Of a DNA stretch of 64,000 nt, positions 46,200-57,404 are shown in pieces (position 1 is the first letter of the stretch; each line of letters begins with the position of its first letter). Source of the stretch: Trichosporon coremiiforme (lineage: Eukaryota; Basidiomycota; Tremellomycetes; Trichosporonales; Trichosporonaceae). A program made the position numbers and the translations under genes. A model generated the notes under the pieces. It saw only the letters and a program-made list of their open reading frames with translations, was not told the origin of the DNA and did not search any database. The stretch spans positions 928,570 through 992,569 of the forward strand of contig BCJJ01000001.1 in the NCBI GenBank assembly GCA_039545355.1. Direction: 5' to 3'.

Positions 46200-47647
46200 G
46201 GCGAGAGGGTGTGGATGGGGTGTGTCGCGTGTGTTGCAGTGGACGCTGTGTGCACCCGGAAATGTCAAAAGTCGGAGGAGAAAGGTGAAGTGGTGGTGAC
46301 AAGAAGTCCAAAGTCAGGTCTGAACGGACGGTGTTCTGCGAGCCGTAACTAATCCTATGTCTGGGGCAAAAGGGTTCGCGTGTGGTTTCGGGCACCGAGG
46401 CTTTCGCCTTGCTTAAGCGTGCTAAAGTGCAGGCTGGCAGGCATGGCAGGCATGGCAGGGTGCATAGGCACTGGGCGATTGGGCCGGATCAGGGTCGCCT
46501 TGGCTTGCAGAGCCTGTAGAGCCTGCAGAGCCAGCCGGTGGACCGGGCAGCCAAGGGCAGACGTACAGCAGCACTAGGTCTGTCTGAGCTCTGCAACCGC
46601 AGCCTACAGCCTAGCGTCACTCCAATAGAGCATGTTGTGCAGTGGAGTCAATCGACAGCCAAAGCGCCGATGCCGGCGCCAGCGCGCCAGAGCCGGAGCC
46701 ACCGAATTCTGCAGCATACTTTCACCCCAGCGCACCCACTATCCTACTACAGAATCATGCGAGGCTTACAGGCAGACGCTCTGAAATTCTGCTCCCGCCC
46801 TATATTACGCTTTGGCTGGGACCGAATGATGTCTTTAACCCCATACAATCAGGCCATCAGCTGGAGCGTGGATGGACATAGATGGGGACCTATGACGTCC
46901 CAGCAAGTAATCGGTCATGACCACGGCCATGCAGCCATGCTCGTTCCGGACATCCACCCATTCATCTTCGGAGCGGCATAGCGGCAGTGACTCTCGAAAC
47001 TTCTCACATGACTCGGTCGAGACCGAGCTAATTCCTGTCGTCACGTCGGGCCCAGGTCACCAAGCTGCAGGCTGCCTCCGTGTTTCTGCGTTTCTGTCGT
47101 CCGATGCACGACGCAACCCTTAGATCGGCGTCTTCTCTGCGCCGAATCACATGTCTGATGCGTAACACTTGCGCACGCGGGCCACGCCGCTCGCCTTCCG
47201 CCAATCGGTGCCATCTCGGTCCTTCCCTCGCGCGATCGAGGGATACAGGGCATTGAGAGCCACCCCTCACGCAACCTCGCTTATGCCTTTCCGGGGCGGG
47301 GTGTCGGCCCTTCTGAAGGCTGTCTTCGCTCCCAACGCAGATCTCGGCGCGACGTCTACCTTCGTGTGCTTCGCGCAGTGGCGACGCGACGTCACTTCGG
47401 CTTACCCGAACCTCTGAGAGCTAAACTTCACAAGATGGATTGCATGCTAAATAAACTATTGCTACGACTGTGGACACAGAAAGAGAGGGGCACATGATGG
47501 ACTTGACTGGTTCGTGTCATTCGTTTTTTCGGTTGATTCATTCCTTTTCCAGGTTTCAGTTCCAGAGATGAGAGATATTACAGACATTCAATAGGGATCA
47601 GAAAGCGGAAAGGAAAGGAAAGAAAAGGAAAAAGAAAGCCCCAACAC
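46200..47647. other. 1.45 kb gene-free interval with short tandem repeats
   Basis: Between the SHR3 start and the LEU4 stop. Contains a 9-10 bp tandem (ggcaggcat-type, 46436-46460), a second run (agagcctg-type, 46508-46532), and a purine-only tract 47596-47640 next to the LEU4 stop. No ORF with coding character. Confidence 0.55.
46436..46532. repeat. Two short tandem repeat runs
   Basis: 46436-46460: gcaggcatg unit, about 2.5 copies with a degenerate third; 46508-46532: agagcctg(t/c) unit, three copies. Simple sequence of unknown significance. Confidence 0.75.
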
Positions 47648-49658
47648 TTAGTTGAGGTTGAGCTGCTTGTCGCCGAGCCAGCAGTTGGCGGCCGAGACGA
47701 CGGCCTTGAGACCGGACGCGGTGATGTCGGCGTCAACGCCGACACCCCAGAAGCCGCCCTTGGTCTTGTTCTTCGGGTCGGCGCTGGGCGGGATGACCTC
47801 GATGTAGGTCGCGGCCTTGACGTCGGAACCGACACCGATCGAGTGCTCCGAGTACTCGCGGACGGACAGCTCAATGCCGATGCTCGAAAGGGCGTCCAAG
47901 AACGACGACAGGGGTCCGTTTCCGTCTCCGGTGACCTTGTGCTGCTTGCCGTCGATGATGAGGGTGGCGGTGATCTTGCGGGGGACAGACGGGAGGTCGT
48001 CGTTTCCATTGCCGTTGCTCGAGCCCTCCTTCTCGAGGGACAGCGATGAGATCTTCGACAAGCCTCCGAGGCGAGACGGCGACTGCTCGGGCGTGTTCAT
48101 GACCGACGAGTTGGCCGACGCACGCTGGTTCTCCATCGAGAAGCTCTTGAGCTCGATGCGGCCCGAGTAGTCGGTGCCGAAGTGGTACGTCTCGCGGAAC
48201 GCGGTCGTGATGTCCTTGACCGTGATCTCCTTTCCGGTCTTCTCGGACAGGTCCTGGATGACCGAGTAGAACGAGATCTGCATGCGGCGCGGGACGTCGA
48301 GGCCGAGCGCGGTCTTGACAATGTAAGCGATACCGCCCTTGCCCGACTGCGAGTTGACACGGATGACGGCCTCGTACGTGCAGCCGACGTCGGCGGGGTC
48401 GATCGGGAGGTACGGCAAGCTCCAGATCTTGTCACCAGCAGCCTCGCGCTTCTGCTGAGCCTCGAAGCCCTTCTTGATGGCGTCCTGGTGCGATCCAGAG
48501 AAGGCGGTAAAGACGAGCTCTCCGGCGTAGGGATGCCTCGGGTGGACGGGAAGACCGGTGCAGTCGGTGACCGTGTCGACGATCGAGAACATGTCGGAGA
48601 AGTCGAGGTTGGGAGAGTATCCCTGCGAGTACAGGTTCAGGGCGAGGGTGACAATGTCGACGTTTCCGGTGCGCTCACCGTTTCCGAGGACGGTTCCCTC
48701 AACACGGTCGGCGCCGGCGAGGACACCGAGCTCAGCGGCGGCGACAGCGCAGCCACGGTCGTTGTGCGTGTGCAGCGAGATGATGCACTTCTCGCGCTCA
48801 GTGATCGACGTGCAGAACATCTCAACCTGGTCGGCGTAGCAGTTCGGCGTGGCGACCTCGACGGTGGCGGGGAGGTTGAAGATGATGCGCTCCTCGTGGC
48901 GGCCGTCGGCAAAGACGCTGCCCTTGCCGCCGAGCCAAGCCTTCTTGACGGCCTCGCACACCTCGACGGCGTACGGCGTCTCGGTCTGCGAGAACGTCTC
49001 CGGCGAGTACTCGTAGCGGAAGTTAGTGCCGTGCGACTTGGCGTACTGCTCGGCGAGCTCACGGACGAGCTTGGTGTGCTCGACGGCGAGCTGGATCGTC
49101 TCCTCGCGGTCGTTGTTGAAGACGACCTCACGGAACAGACACGACGTAGCGTTGTACATGTGGATGATAACGTTCTTCAGGCCACCGACGGCCTCAAAGG
49201 TTCGCTTAATGAGGTCGGCACGGGCGGGGGTCAGGACCTGGATCCAGACATCGTCGGGGACCTCGTTGCCGTTGACGAGCTCGCGGACAAAGTTGAAGTC
49301 GGGCTCAGACGCAGCGGGGTAGGCGACCTCAATCTCCTTGAAGCCGATCTGGACGAGGTGGCGGAAGAACCTCAGTTTCTGGGGGTTGGACATGGCTGAG
49401 GTCAGCTAAGCGCCCTGAAGCTATCGGAAAACTCACGGTTGGCGAGCGACTGATTTCCATCGCGCAGGTCGGTCGAGAGCCAGATGGGGGCCTTCTTGCA
49501 GACCTTGTCAGGCCACGTCCTCTGGGGGAAGGGGATCGCCTCGAAAGGCTTGTAGCGCTTGGAGGGGTCCTCACTGCATTTGTCAGTCCCAAGTCCGGGG
49601 GGTTGATTGCGGCGGCGTGCGCCACAAAAAGTGATTTTTGGACTTACAGCATGGGCAT
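47648..49658 (-). CDS. LEU4: 2-isopropylmalate synthase
   Basis: Condenses acetyl-CoA with 2-oxoisovalerate, the first committed step of leucine synthesis. Exons (minus) 49658-49648, 49573-49437 and 49395-47648 give 631 residues. The catalytic domain carries [15 protein letters not shown] (HMGL-like, across the second splice), [16 protein letters not shown] and [10 protein letters not shown]; the C-terminal ~130 residues form the LeuA regulatory dimer domain with the leucine-sensing region. A Ser/Gly/Asn-rich linker ([14 protein letters not shown]) separates them. The first coding exon is only 11 nt (MPM + CT). There is no obvious mitochondrial presequence. The upstream 800 bp has no clear CCGGNNCCGG Leu3 site. 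Confidence 0.97.
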
Positions 49659-50454
49659 TTTGGAAACGGGTTAACAGTGGGGAATGGAGAAACAGTGAAA
49701 GGTAGAGTCAGACAGTTATACGTCGGCCGGCTGCTGAGCTTTCCGGAGCGGGCGTGGCGTCGTAAGGTGCTGGAACGAGTTGGAGGCCGCTCACAGGATG
49801 TGGTAGCGACGAGTAAAGTCGAGTCGAGTGCAGAGTCAAGGTGCCGGACGAATTCGAAAAGGTAATCACATCATGTGCCCGAGTGACGCTGCGGAGGTGC
49901 GGAGATTGGTCGAAATGCGCCCCTGAACGCCCACAATGGGGACCCCTTAAGGTGCTTAAAGCTCATGGCACGCATGAAGATACACGACCCATGCCGATGT
50001 GCGGTGAGGAGCAAGGGTTGGCGCGCCTACTAGCGGCCTAGGCGCCAGCAGAATACCGCCGGCGGCGGCTGGATACTCCCGCGCCTATTACCCCAGGTGT
50101 GGGATCCGCCGATCCCTGCCATCCCTGCCGCCATACGCGTCCCTGCCTTTTCTCATGAACCAAACATTACCGGTGACCACCCACCACAGCCGGCGCGCGG
50201 AACGCCTGCATGCCTCTGTTTACCGCCAAAGCGCCAAAGCCAAAGCCTCCATGCATCCCATGACTCCCAGGCCAACAACACAATGCAGTAGCAGCAACAA
50301 CAACAATACCTTCCATCTCGTCAACATCTTGATCTCACCATCAGCTGCTCATCCTCTTGCTGTCTATCACACACATAGCCTTTCCTCAGGCGGAAAGCAG
50401 TGGACACCACACGACTCTTCGCGCCCCCTTCCCTGGCACGGTTATCTCACGAGT
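49659..50454. promoter_or_regulatory. Divergent promoter region LEU4 / uncharacterised gene
   Basis: 796 bp between opposing starts. Rich in CCATCCCTGCC-type repeats around 50095-50145; no Gcn4 or Leu3 consensus seen. Confidence 0.4.
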
Positions 50455-52446
50455 ATGTTACCGTCAACCCATCTGGACCAGCCGAAAACGCTCCATTCAT
50501 CCGTCGATAAACGGCCCCAACCTAGTCGTTATCACTCCACATCTGTGTTTTACAACTACTCTCCTCTCGCCTCCAGTTCTGCTGGACTGTCGTTTGCTGG
50601 CCTTCCGGACAGCCCGTCACCTGTTACCCTCAGAACGTCATACTTTGACAGCCCTAGCGGCTTTTCAGCGTCCCGCGACCCTGCTACTCCCTCTTCGAGT
50701 GTCAAACGAGGGTCCAACCTTTTCTTCCCACAAAGACATCGATCACTCAAGTGAGTACGACCACTTGTTCCTTTTGCTCTCCACCGCACCACTTGCGCTG
50801 TTTGCATTCTCTGATCAGATCCAGCGGCGGTTCCGTGTCATCCCCTTTGGTGACCTCCACACCCTTGAAACAACAACCCAAGGTGCCCAAGGAGAAGACT
50901 AGGCCTGTTGCGACCTCGACTCCTAAAACACCTCCACTCCGTGACTCTACAGCCGAACACCTCAACACATCTGTGCGGTCCACACGGTCTACAAGGTCGA
51001 CGAGGTCTGCACTCTCCACTCGATCTGGGGATTTATCAGACAGCCCTCTGATGGATCTTCCCGACTCTCCTACGCCCAGCGACCGAAGCAGTGCCGCACC
51101 TACGCCTATTCTTGTGCGCCCCGGGCGACTCCCCACCGCAGCTTTAGGCAGAATGGCTGGCTCTCAGCCGAGCACCCCCGTTGCCCAACAGCGGCGGCCA
51201 AGCAAAGGAATAATGTTCATGCCCGGTAAGGGACGGCCAACCGCCTCTTCATACACCGGAGGGACGCCGTCAGGGGCGAGGCCGACTGTCGCGATCAGTA
51301 CGGCCGTAGCGACTGCTTCGCCTTCCACGTCAAAATCCATCAGCCCCACCGAGGCCTATGAGAAGGCGAAGACGAACACGAAGCACAGGCGGGCGTCGTC
51401 GGGCGCTTCACTGAACTCGTCCGTGTCTGCATCGTCGAGCTTGCGTGCGTCTGCCGCGCCCAGGAGCAAGACTACGAAGACGGCCGCCGCTCCTGCTTCG
51501 ATCGCTTCTAACTTCCCTGTTGCGCCTCACACAACAGGAGCGCTTGCCGTTCAGCCGACATCTGCAGTGGGATCCTTCGGTGTGGAAGCCGGGCTGGCGA
51601 CGGAAGCACTCGAAAACGCCACGGGGGGCACGGGGCGCATTGTGCCATCACCTGAAGAGAAGATTGAAGACGACAGGATGTCCGAACTCTCTTCTGTCAT
51701 CTCATCACTGCACGTCATGGACGAGGTGAGCAGTCAGGATTGTCGCTAGCTAACAGCAGCCCATGGAAGTCGCCGACTCGCTCTCGGTCGCGTCGTCCTC
51801 GACCAAGTTCAACACCGCGCCCTCGACGCCATCCTCATCGCGGCGAAATGTGAAATCGTCGTCGATGGAGGAGCTGCCCTCAGATGTAGAGCCCGAGGTA
51901 AGCTCGGCAAACTCTGCTTTAGCTGACATACAGCTGTGCGAAGTTGACGAGACGGTGCACGATATCATCACAGACGGCTACGGAAACGGATATATCGAAG
52001 TCGTCCCGGACAAGGAGTACACGGCGTACCTCCCGCCGTACCGACCACGCAAGCAGCGCTTCGCTTCGATGGCTCAGCACGCCCCGCAGATCTGGGCGAT
52101 CACGCTCTCGGCCTCGATCGGGCCCACGGACCTGCCGCTGAACCGGCGCCGCGTCGAGCTCGACATCTACTGGGCGCCGCTGAAGGGTCTGTGGGTGTAC
52201 ATGCCGTTTGCGCGTTATATCCCGAGCTGGAAGCTGCGGCTCGTGAGCGGGACCTCGGGCAAGAGCGCGATGAAGGCGATCGGAGCGTCCCCGGCAAAGG
52301 ACAAGGGCAAGGGCAAGGCGCGGGACGGCGATGGGTGTGACGGAGAGCTCATCGTCCGTGACGAGCGCACCTCGCTCGGACGAGAGCTCGCGCGCGCAAT
52401 CATCTCCCACCTCCCCCTCCTGTCCCGGTTCGCGGACTGGGTGTAG
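50455..52446 (+). CDS. Uncharacterised Ser/Thr-rich protein with a conserved-looking C-terminal domain
   Basis: Not recognised. Exons 50455-50750, 50819-51725, 51757-51897 and 51934-52446 give 618 residues. The first ~450 residues are low-complexity Ser/Thr/Pro/Ala (phosphorylation-rich), with a dense RSTRSTRSTRS run near residue 165. The C-terminal ~170 residues are ordered: an amphipathic start (LCEVDETVHDIITDG), then IWAITLSASIGPTDLPLNRRRVELDIYWAPLKGLWVYMPFARYIPSWKLRL and a charged helix. This part has the size and hydrophobic spacing of a small beta-rich domain. Exon 3 can start at either of two consecutive AG sites (a NAGNAG acceptor, 51757 or 51760). Start chosen as the only in-frame ATG near the 5' end; the frame is open further upstream. 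Confidence 0.6.
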
Positions 52447-52854
52447 TGCGCCTGCCCCCGTGTCGTGTAACACTATACTCGTTTGATAATCTCTGTGCAG
52501 TACCAAACTCCCTCCTCCCTCCCTCTCCAGTGGTGAGGCACCGCGCCGCCTGATGCCTGTCTGGATGCCTGTTTGTAGACCCTGTATCCGTGATTCTTTG
52601 TACCGACTTCTCTTTGCATGTACATGATGAGACTCTACGGCGTCGGGTGGGCCAACCGGTGGGCCATTGCACGGTTTAGGCGGCCCACATGGTCCCAAGT
52701 GATGAGACGAGCTCGTGCACCGGCTTTTTCTGCAATGCTGTGGGCGTGCGGCTGTGGCGCGCTGGACCCGACTCTTCATGAAACCCGGCTGTGAGTATCA
52801 GCTGACCATAACCTTCACTCAGCTTGCAGTGTTGATGTAGGTCTGGGTTCGGCT
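52447..52854. other. Intergenic between + and - strand genes
   Basis: 408 bp, 3' region of the preceding gene and downstream of the small-exon gene model. Intron-like minus-strand signals continue weakly here, so the downstream end of the next gene model could extend into it. Confidence 0.4.
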
Positions 52855-53698
52855 TCATCGGAAGCAGCGCAGCTGACAGACGACCGAACCCACCTACTTC
52901 GGGCATGGCTCAAGGCGAACTCACGGCGAGAACACCGCCTCGCTGAGAGTTAGAAACGGCAGCATTCAACAACTTACGCTGTGTACAGATCGAGTGGCTT
53001 TCGTCTGTCCGTCAGCTTCGAAGTGGTCTTACAGCTGCCTCACAGCCGACAGTCTAACAGCAGGAAAACATTGGCTGCACCACGCGGGAACACACTGTCT
53101 GTCCGTTCGCAAGCGTACTTTCGATAACTGACAGTTCTGTCTGGCAGTTAGCTGACGAGTTGAGCGAAGGTGAAGGGGCAACTCGCGCTGCGGACCGAGG
53201 GCCCTGCTTTCGTGGCGGCTGGGTGGGTAACAGCCTGTTAGAGAGCTTGGGCTGACGACCAGCAAAACTCACGACTACTCCATGGACTGTAAATCCTTTC
53301 TCGTCTGAAGGTCAGCATGCGGAAATGATCCAGTTCACCGCATAGACGGCATGGATGCATCTGGTTGTCAGCTGAGGAGCTTCAGGACATCAGCCATGTG
53401 TCGTACCTGCCCCAGCAAGGTTATGCACAGAGGTTTTGTCGGTGTATTTTGTACAGTAGGTGTAAGTGACGGAAATACCGGTTTGGAGAGAGAGCGAACG
53501 CGGACTGAGAGTTAGCGCCGAAGGGGTTAAACAACTCACTGGCAGGCATTGGGCGGGGTGTCAAGTTGTGCTGGGTGTCAGCTTCAGAGTAGTGCGTATT
53601 CCAGCTGCGCGACGTACCTCCATACACGAGTACCTTGGGCTGAGGTGCGCAACAGCTCGTGCTCGGCTTACTGTGAGGAGGCATAGGTGCACCTGCAT
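52855..53698 (-). CDS. Candidate microexon-built gene C (uncharacterised)
   Basis: Not recognised; a speculative model. Ten minus-strand exons defined by splice signals keep one frame open to a stop: 53698-53672, 53639-53618, 53570-53540, 53504-53407, 53360-53339, 53304-53273, 53234-53044, 53004-52978, 52942-52925, 52872-52855, for 161 residues. Exon sizes are 27, 22, 31, 98, 22, 32, 191, 27, 18 and 18 nt; introns are short and most have CTRAC before the acceptor (AACTGAC, CTAAC). The start ATG sits directly after an acceptor-like CGCAG, so the true 5' end may be upstream. Residue composition is not strongly protein-like. Alternative: a spliced non-coding RNA, or sequence with chance splice signals. 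Confidence 0.3.
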
Positions 53699-53981
53699 CT
53701 GCGCGTGAGTTACCGGTGAGAAGCACACATCAGCTCACATAAACGGTCGATCGCAGATGTCAGCGGGTCAGTTTTGCTCGAGAAGAGAGCACCACGGCCG
53801 ATGAGTGGCAGAATCTCACCTCGACTACACCCAATGGGTCGACGTAGTATTGTCAAACAGCGCAATCGGGTAGGCGCCACTCCTCAGTGCAATGAGGGCC
53901 TAATTGTCCGACTGTTGATGGAAATCAGACAGCCGTAAGCTTTCAGCTCGTCAGTGCCGTCACAAATGCACACGCTGCATG

Positions 53982-55539
53982 CTATGTCTCGAAATCCATG
54001 CGGCGGAACCCAACCCCTTTCAGCACCGCGCGCCACCCCAGCCCCGTCTCAATGAGGCGGCGCGTGAACCACTCATCGAACATCTTCACGTCATTCGGGG
54101 CACCTTCCTCCAACCCCAGCTCCCTCGCAACGCTGGGCCAGCTCATCTCCTCCCCGCAAACGAGCTTGCGAAAGTCGCCGGAACGCGGGGCTTGATGTCG
54201 ACTTCGTCATTGTCGTCTTCGAGGAGTGAGACGAGCTCGGGCGTTGGGCGAGGCAGAGGGCCGACTTCCACCTCCTCGTCGGACTGCGAATTAGTCTGGA
54301 AAGATTTGGTAACTCACCGAGCTGCCGGCCGCCACTCCCAAGAACACGGGACTCTGCTAATTAGATGTTGCGAGCAGTTCTAACTCACCTCGCTGCTCGC
54401 TCGGCGCTGGCGTTTGCGCTGCTAATGAGGTCAGCTTGGAGATAAGGTCAGGCAGCTCAGGTAGCTCACCTTGCCCTTGTGACTTGGACTCTTCTGGCTT
54501 GAAGTGGTGCTATCTTCGAACGGCGCCTGGTCGTTAGCTGGAAGTGGGGGGTTATCAGCGTACAGGCAGGGGGCGTTTCACGAGACTGAGCTCGCCGTGG
54601 ACGAAGCGGCGGCCCGTCTTCTTTGCCGGCTCAGAGGAAAGACTAGGTGTGGCCGGGTTGTTCTGAGGCGCCCGCGAACATGTCGTTAAGGCGAGATGCG
54701 CTGGGTCGGGGAGGGCCTGGACTTCTGGGCAATCGATCTTAAGTGAGCGAATCCGAAGGATAGGACAGCTTACAAGCTTCCCCGTCGTACTCTGCTCAGC
54801 GCTGGTGGTCTGATGTCAGCTGGGAGAGAAGACGTAGCAGAGCTCACATGATCAGTGGCAGGGAGTAAGAATACTCCTTTGTCGGGACTGTTCTGCAATG
54901 TCAGCTCACTGAGGTCTGCGTAACTCACAGTTGTCGCGCAAGACTTCCTGGTTGTCAGCTAAGTGCATTCCCAGAGCAGCTCACGTACCACATCCCCACG
55001 TCTGGGCTAGCGCCCGGAAACCTGTTGAGTGGCCGGATCTGATGTGAGCTTTGACCCGTAAATCCTCAAGCTCCCCACATGGGGCCTCTAGATGCGACGG
55101 CAATGTCCAGTGGTGGCCACGAGACAACCTGAAGTTCCTCACCTTGGCTCGCGGCGCAGAATGGGGCCGACCTTGCGACTGCGGTGCTGTGTGGTCTGTA
55201 ATGGTGCCACTCGTCTGTGACGTGTCAGCTGTCGTCTGCGTCCGAAGCAGCTCACAGTTGCAGCCACACGCTCATCCTCGTCGCTACCAGGGATGGCCTG
55301 CTTGTCAGCTGGTGCAGAGCTCTGAAGAAGCTCACTCGACCGGACACCTCTGGGCTCACTGTTCCGGATTCAGACGGGCCATCGTCGTCGACTCGCCTGC
55401 TCACCCAGTCATCCAGGGACACGCTCTCCACGTCTCTGGTCAGGGGCTCGACGTCGGCGGCGACAACACCGGTGGCGAAATTCGAGAGAAGGGGGGTGGC
55501 CGTGGCGGTGTCGGTGTGGCTGGTCTCGTTACTGCTCAT
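53982..55539 (-). CDS. Microexon-rich gene A (uncharacterised, possible 3' frameshift)
   Basis: Not recognised. Exons (minus): 55539-55336, 55297-55256, 55214-55143, 55038-54989, 54947-54929, 54892-54848, 54809-54774, 54737-54564, 54526-54470, 54421-54389, 54356-54318, 54283-53982. All but one intron is in phase 0 and all are 32-48 nt except one of 104 nt. The product is about 355 residues: Ser/Thr/Asp-rich N-terminus, a basic patch KGKQRKRQRRASS (possible NLS), acidic SSSDEEVEV and LLEDDNDEVD, and a C-terminal ordered segment ending GLGWRAVLKGVGFRRMDFET. The last exon is 302 nt, one base off frame: the acidic part and the C-terminal part are in different frames. A CCCC run at 54187-54190 or a 29 nt intron (54161-54133) would reconcile them. 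I made no attempt to repair it. Confidence 0.55.
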
Positions 55540-55918
55540 TGTGACTGTAGACGGTGAAGACCGTCCAACCCTTGTGCTAGAGACAAGAGAAGAGGAAGAG
55601 GAACGAAGTATGCATTGCTCTGATGATGAGGGCACGGGGGCGCGACGTGTTCAGATACCTTCCCCGGCGCCCCATCGCATGGCGCTTCGCTCCTTTGCTC
55701 CTCTGTTCTCACGTTGGGCAACTCTACGGCTCTGACCTCGTCATGCTCGTCAGCTCGTCAGATCTCTCTCTGAAACGGTCTGATCAACGAGCGTGAGCTT
55801 GCAGGGGGGGTCTCCCTTTACTCAGCTGCTCACGAGATGTCCTGAACAGGACCATCCAGTTCAGCACCGCCAGAGGTCTCGGCACAGTACATGCATATGG
55901 CTATGATAACATTGGCGG
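55540..55918. other. Intergenic between two minus-strand genes A and B
   Basis: 379 bp, promoter/leader of gene A and 3' end of gene B. The frame of gene A is open upstream without ATG to about 55635, so an unseen upstream exon is possible. Confidence 0.45.
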
Positions 55919-57030
55919 TTACGACTGAACGTCGAGCTTATCGACCTTGAAACCCAGTTCACGGAGCACCCCCTTCCACCCGAGGTGACCCTCGAGGAGA
56001 TGCTTCTCACAGAAGATCACAATGGTACGGACGTGGCTAGACAGCTCCTGCTTAGCACCAACGAGGTCGCACATGTCGACCCACCTAAACTTCTTGCGGC
56101 CATTCCCGCCAACTGCTGTCTTCACGTCTGTGCACAACCTCAGTCCTGTCGGTGAGTTATACCGTGCTCGATCAAGCGTAACTTACGAACGATCGCCTTG
56201 CACACCTCAACACCGAGGATGTGCGCCGCCCTGCGGTGAGCCAGCTTGAAGAGCTTGGCGCGTTCCTCTGCATTGTCCTCCTCGTCGCCGAGCTCGATGG
56301 CACGACGAGGAGGCGGAGGGAAGACGGCTCTGATTGAAACGATTTCAGACGAGTCCCAACGCACGCGGGACGGGCTCTTCTTGAGGCGGGGTGTGTGGTG
56401 AGGATGGGGCGCAGCGGAGGCGCTGAGGGCGACATGGGAAGACTCGAAGGAGCGAAGTGGGGTGCGGTACTCAGTCTGCTGCTCGTCGCTGTCGTTGTCG
56501 TCGAGCACGATACATTCCGGAGTCTGAGACGTCAGCTGATACATCCCCTTTAAGCTGCGACCACTTACTTCTGCGCGGGGACGCTTCTGCGTGACACGCT
56601 GGTCAGTAACCAGGGACTCGACTACAGAGGTCGAGCCGGACTTCATGGAGGTCGGCGAGGGCTGCTGCACCTCGTCGGTCTGCTCATCCTCGTAGTCGAA
56701 GACAGAGCTATCGGGGAGGAAGGTCCTTTCGTCCTCGGATGTCATGTTGACATCAATCTCAACGCCATTCGACGGCTTGCGCGCACGCTTGATGATACGA
56801 GGAACGCCGGCCCTCTCTAAATCGTCGGGCTCTGAGTCGCTGTCAAGCAGCAAAGGGGAGAATGATGTGAAGAGTGGTTCGCGGGGTCCTTTCCAGGTCA
56901 TGGCAGACGGGCCTGGGGTGCTTTGTTGGATGTTAGGGCGTCCCCAGCGCGGTACAGTGGCGGGCGGGGATCGGCGCCTGCGACGGTACGGCGACGGTCG
57001 TTCACATCTGAGCGAAGGTGGGGTCTTCAT
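55919..57030 (-). CDS. Uncharacterised protein B with a C-terminal LGWKGVL-type module
   Basis: Not recognised. Exons (minus) 57030-56569, 56523-56187 and 56127-55919 give 335 residues. The N-terminal 230 residues are Ser/Arg/Asp-rich and disordered (KRARKPSNGVEIDVN, DSDEQQTEYR); the C-terminus is ordered, from EERAKLFKLAHRRAAHILG through KKFRWVDMCDLVGAKQELSS to HLGWKGVLRELGFKVDKLD. Intron 1 (56568-56524) is 45 nt, a multiple of three without a stop, so retention would insert 15 residues. The C-terminal pattern resembles that of gene A (GLGWRAVLKGVGF), suggesting a shared fold in two neighbouring genes. Start at the only in-frame ATG near the 5' end. Confidence 0.6.
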
Positions 57031-57404
57031 GCTGATTTGGCTGAGGAGACGCAGGTGCTAGGAAGAGAGGAGTTCGAAGAGCGATTCCCTCCTTTTGACG
57101 GCACTGCACAGAACAAGCAGGTCACAAGACCGTGTGGGTCGGGGTCAGAATGCGCTCCTGTGCCGAGCTTGAGAGATGAAGCGAACGAGAAAGTAGATGG
57201 CGCGAAACGAGTCTCCTCATTCTTTCTGCTGCTGTATCCCCAAAGGCATACCTGTTGTGAGCAGTGCGGGGCCGGGGAGTGTGGGTATCCCAGCGGAGGG
57301 CGAAGCCGGCGTAGCTGTGTGCAAGACCAGGGGCACGTTGGGAGTAAGTGTGCATGCCGGAGACCGTGCTAATGTCGTAATGTGTATGCATACATGATCG
57401 TCGA

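Noticed and set aside
47596..47640. Purine tract near the LEU4 stop as a possible terminator or triplex
   Set aside because: Polypurine runs are common in 3' UTR-like sequence and there is no pairing stem.
48182..49399. 405-codon plus-strand ORF
   Set aside because: Antisense to LEU4; a shadow of GC-rich codon third positions, with no conserved motif and the opposite strand is clearly coding.
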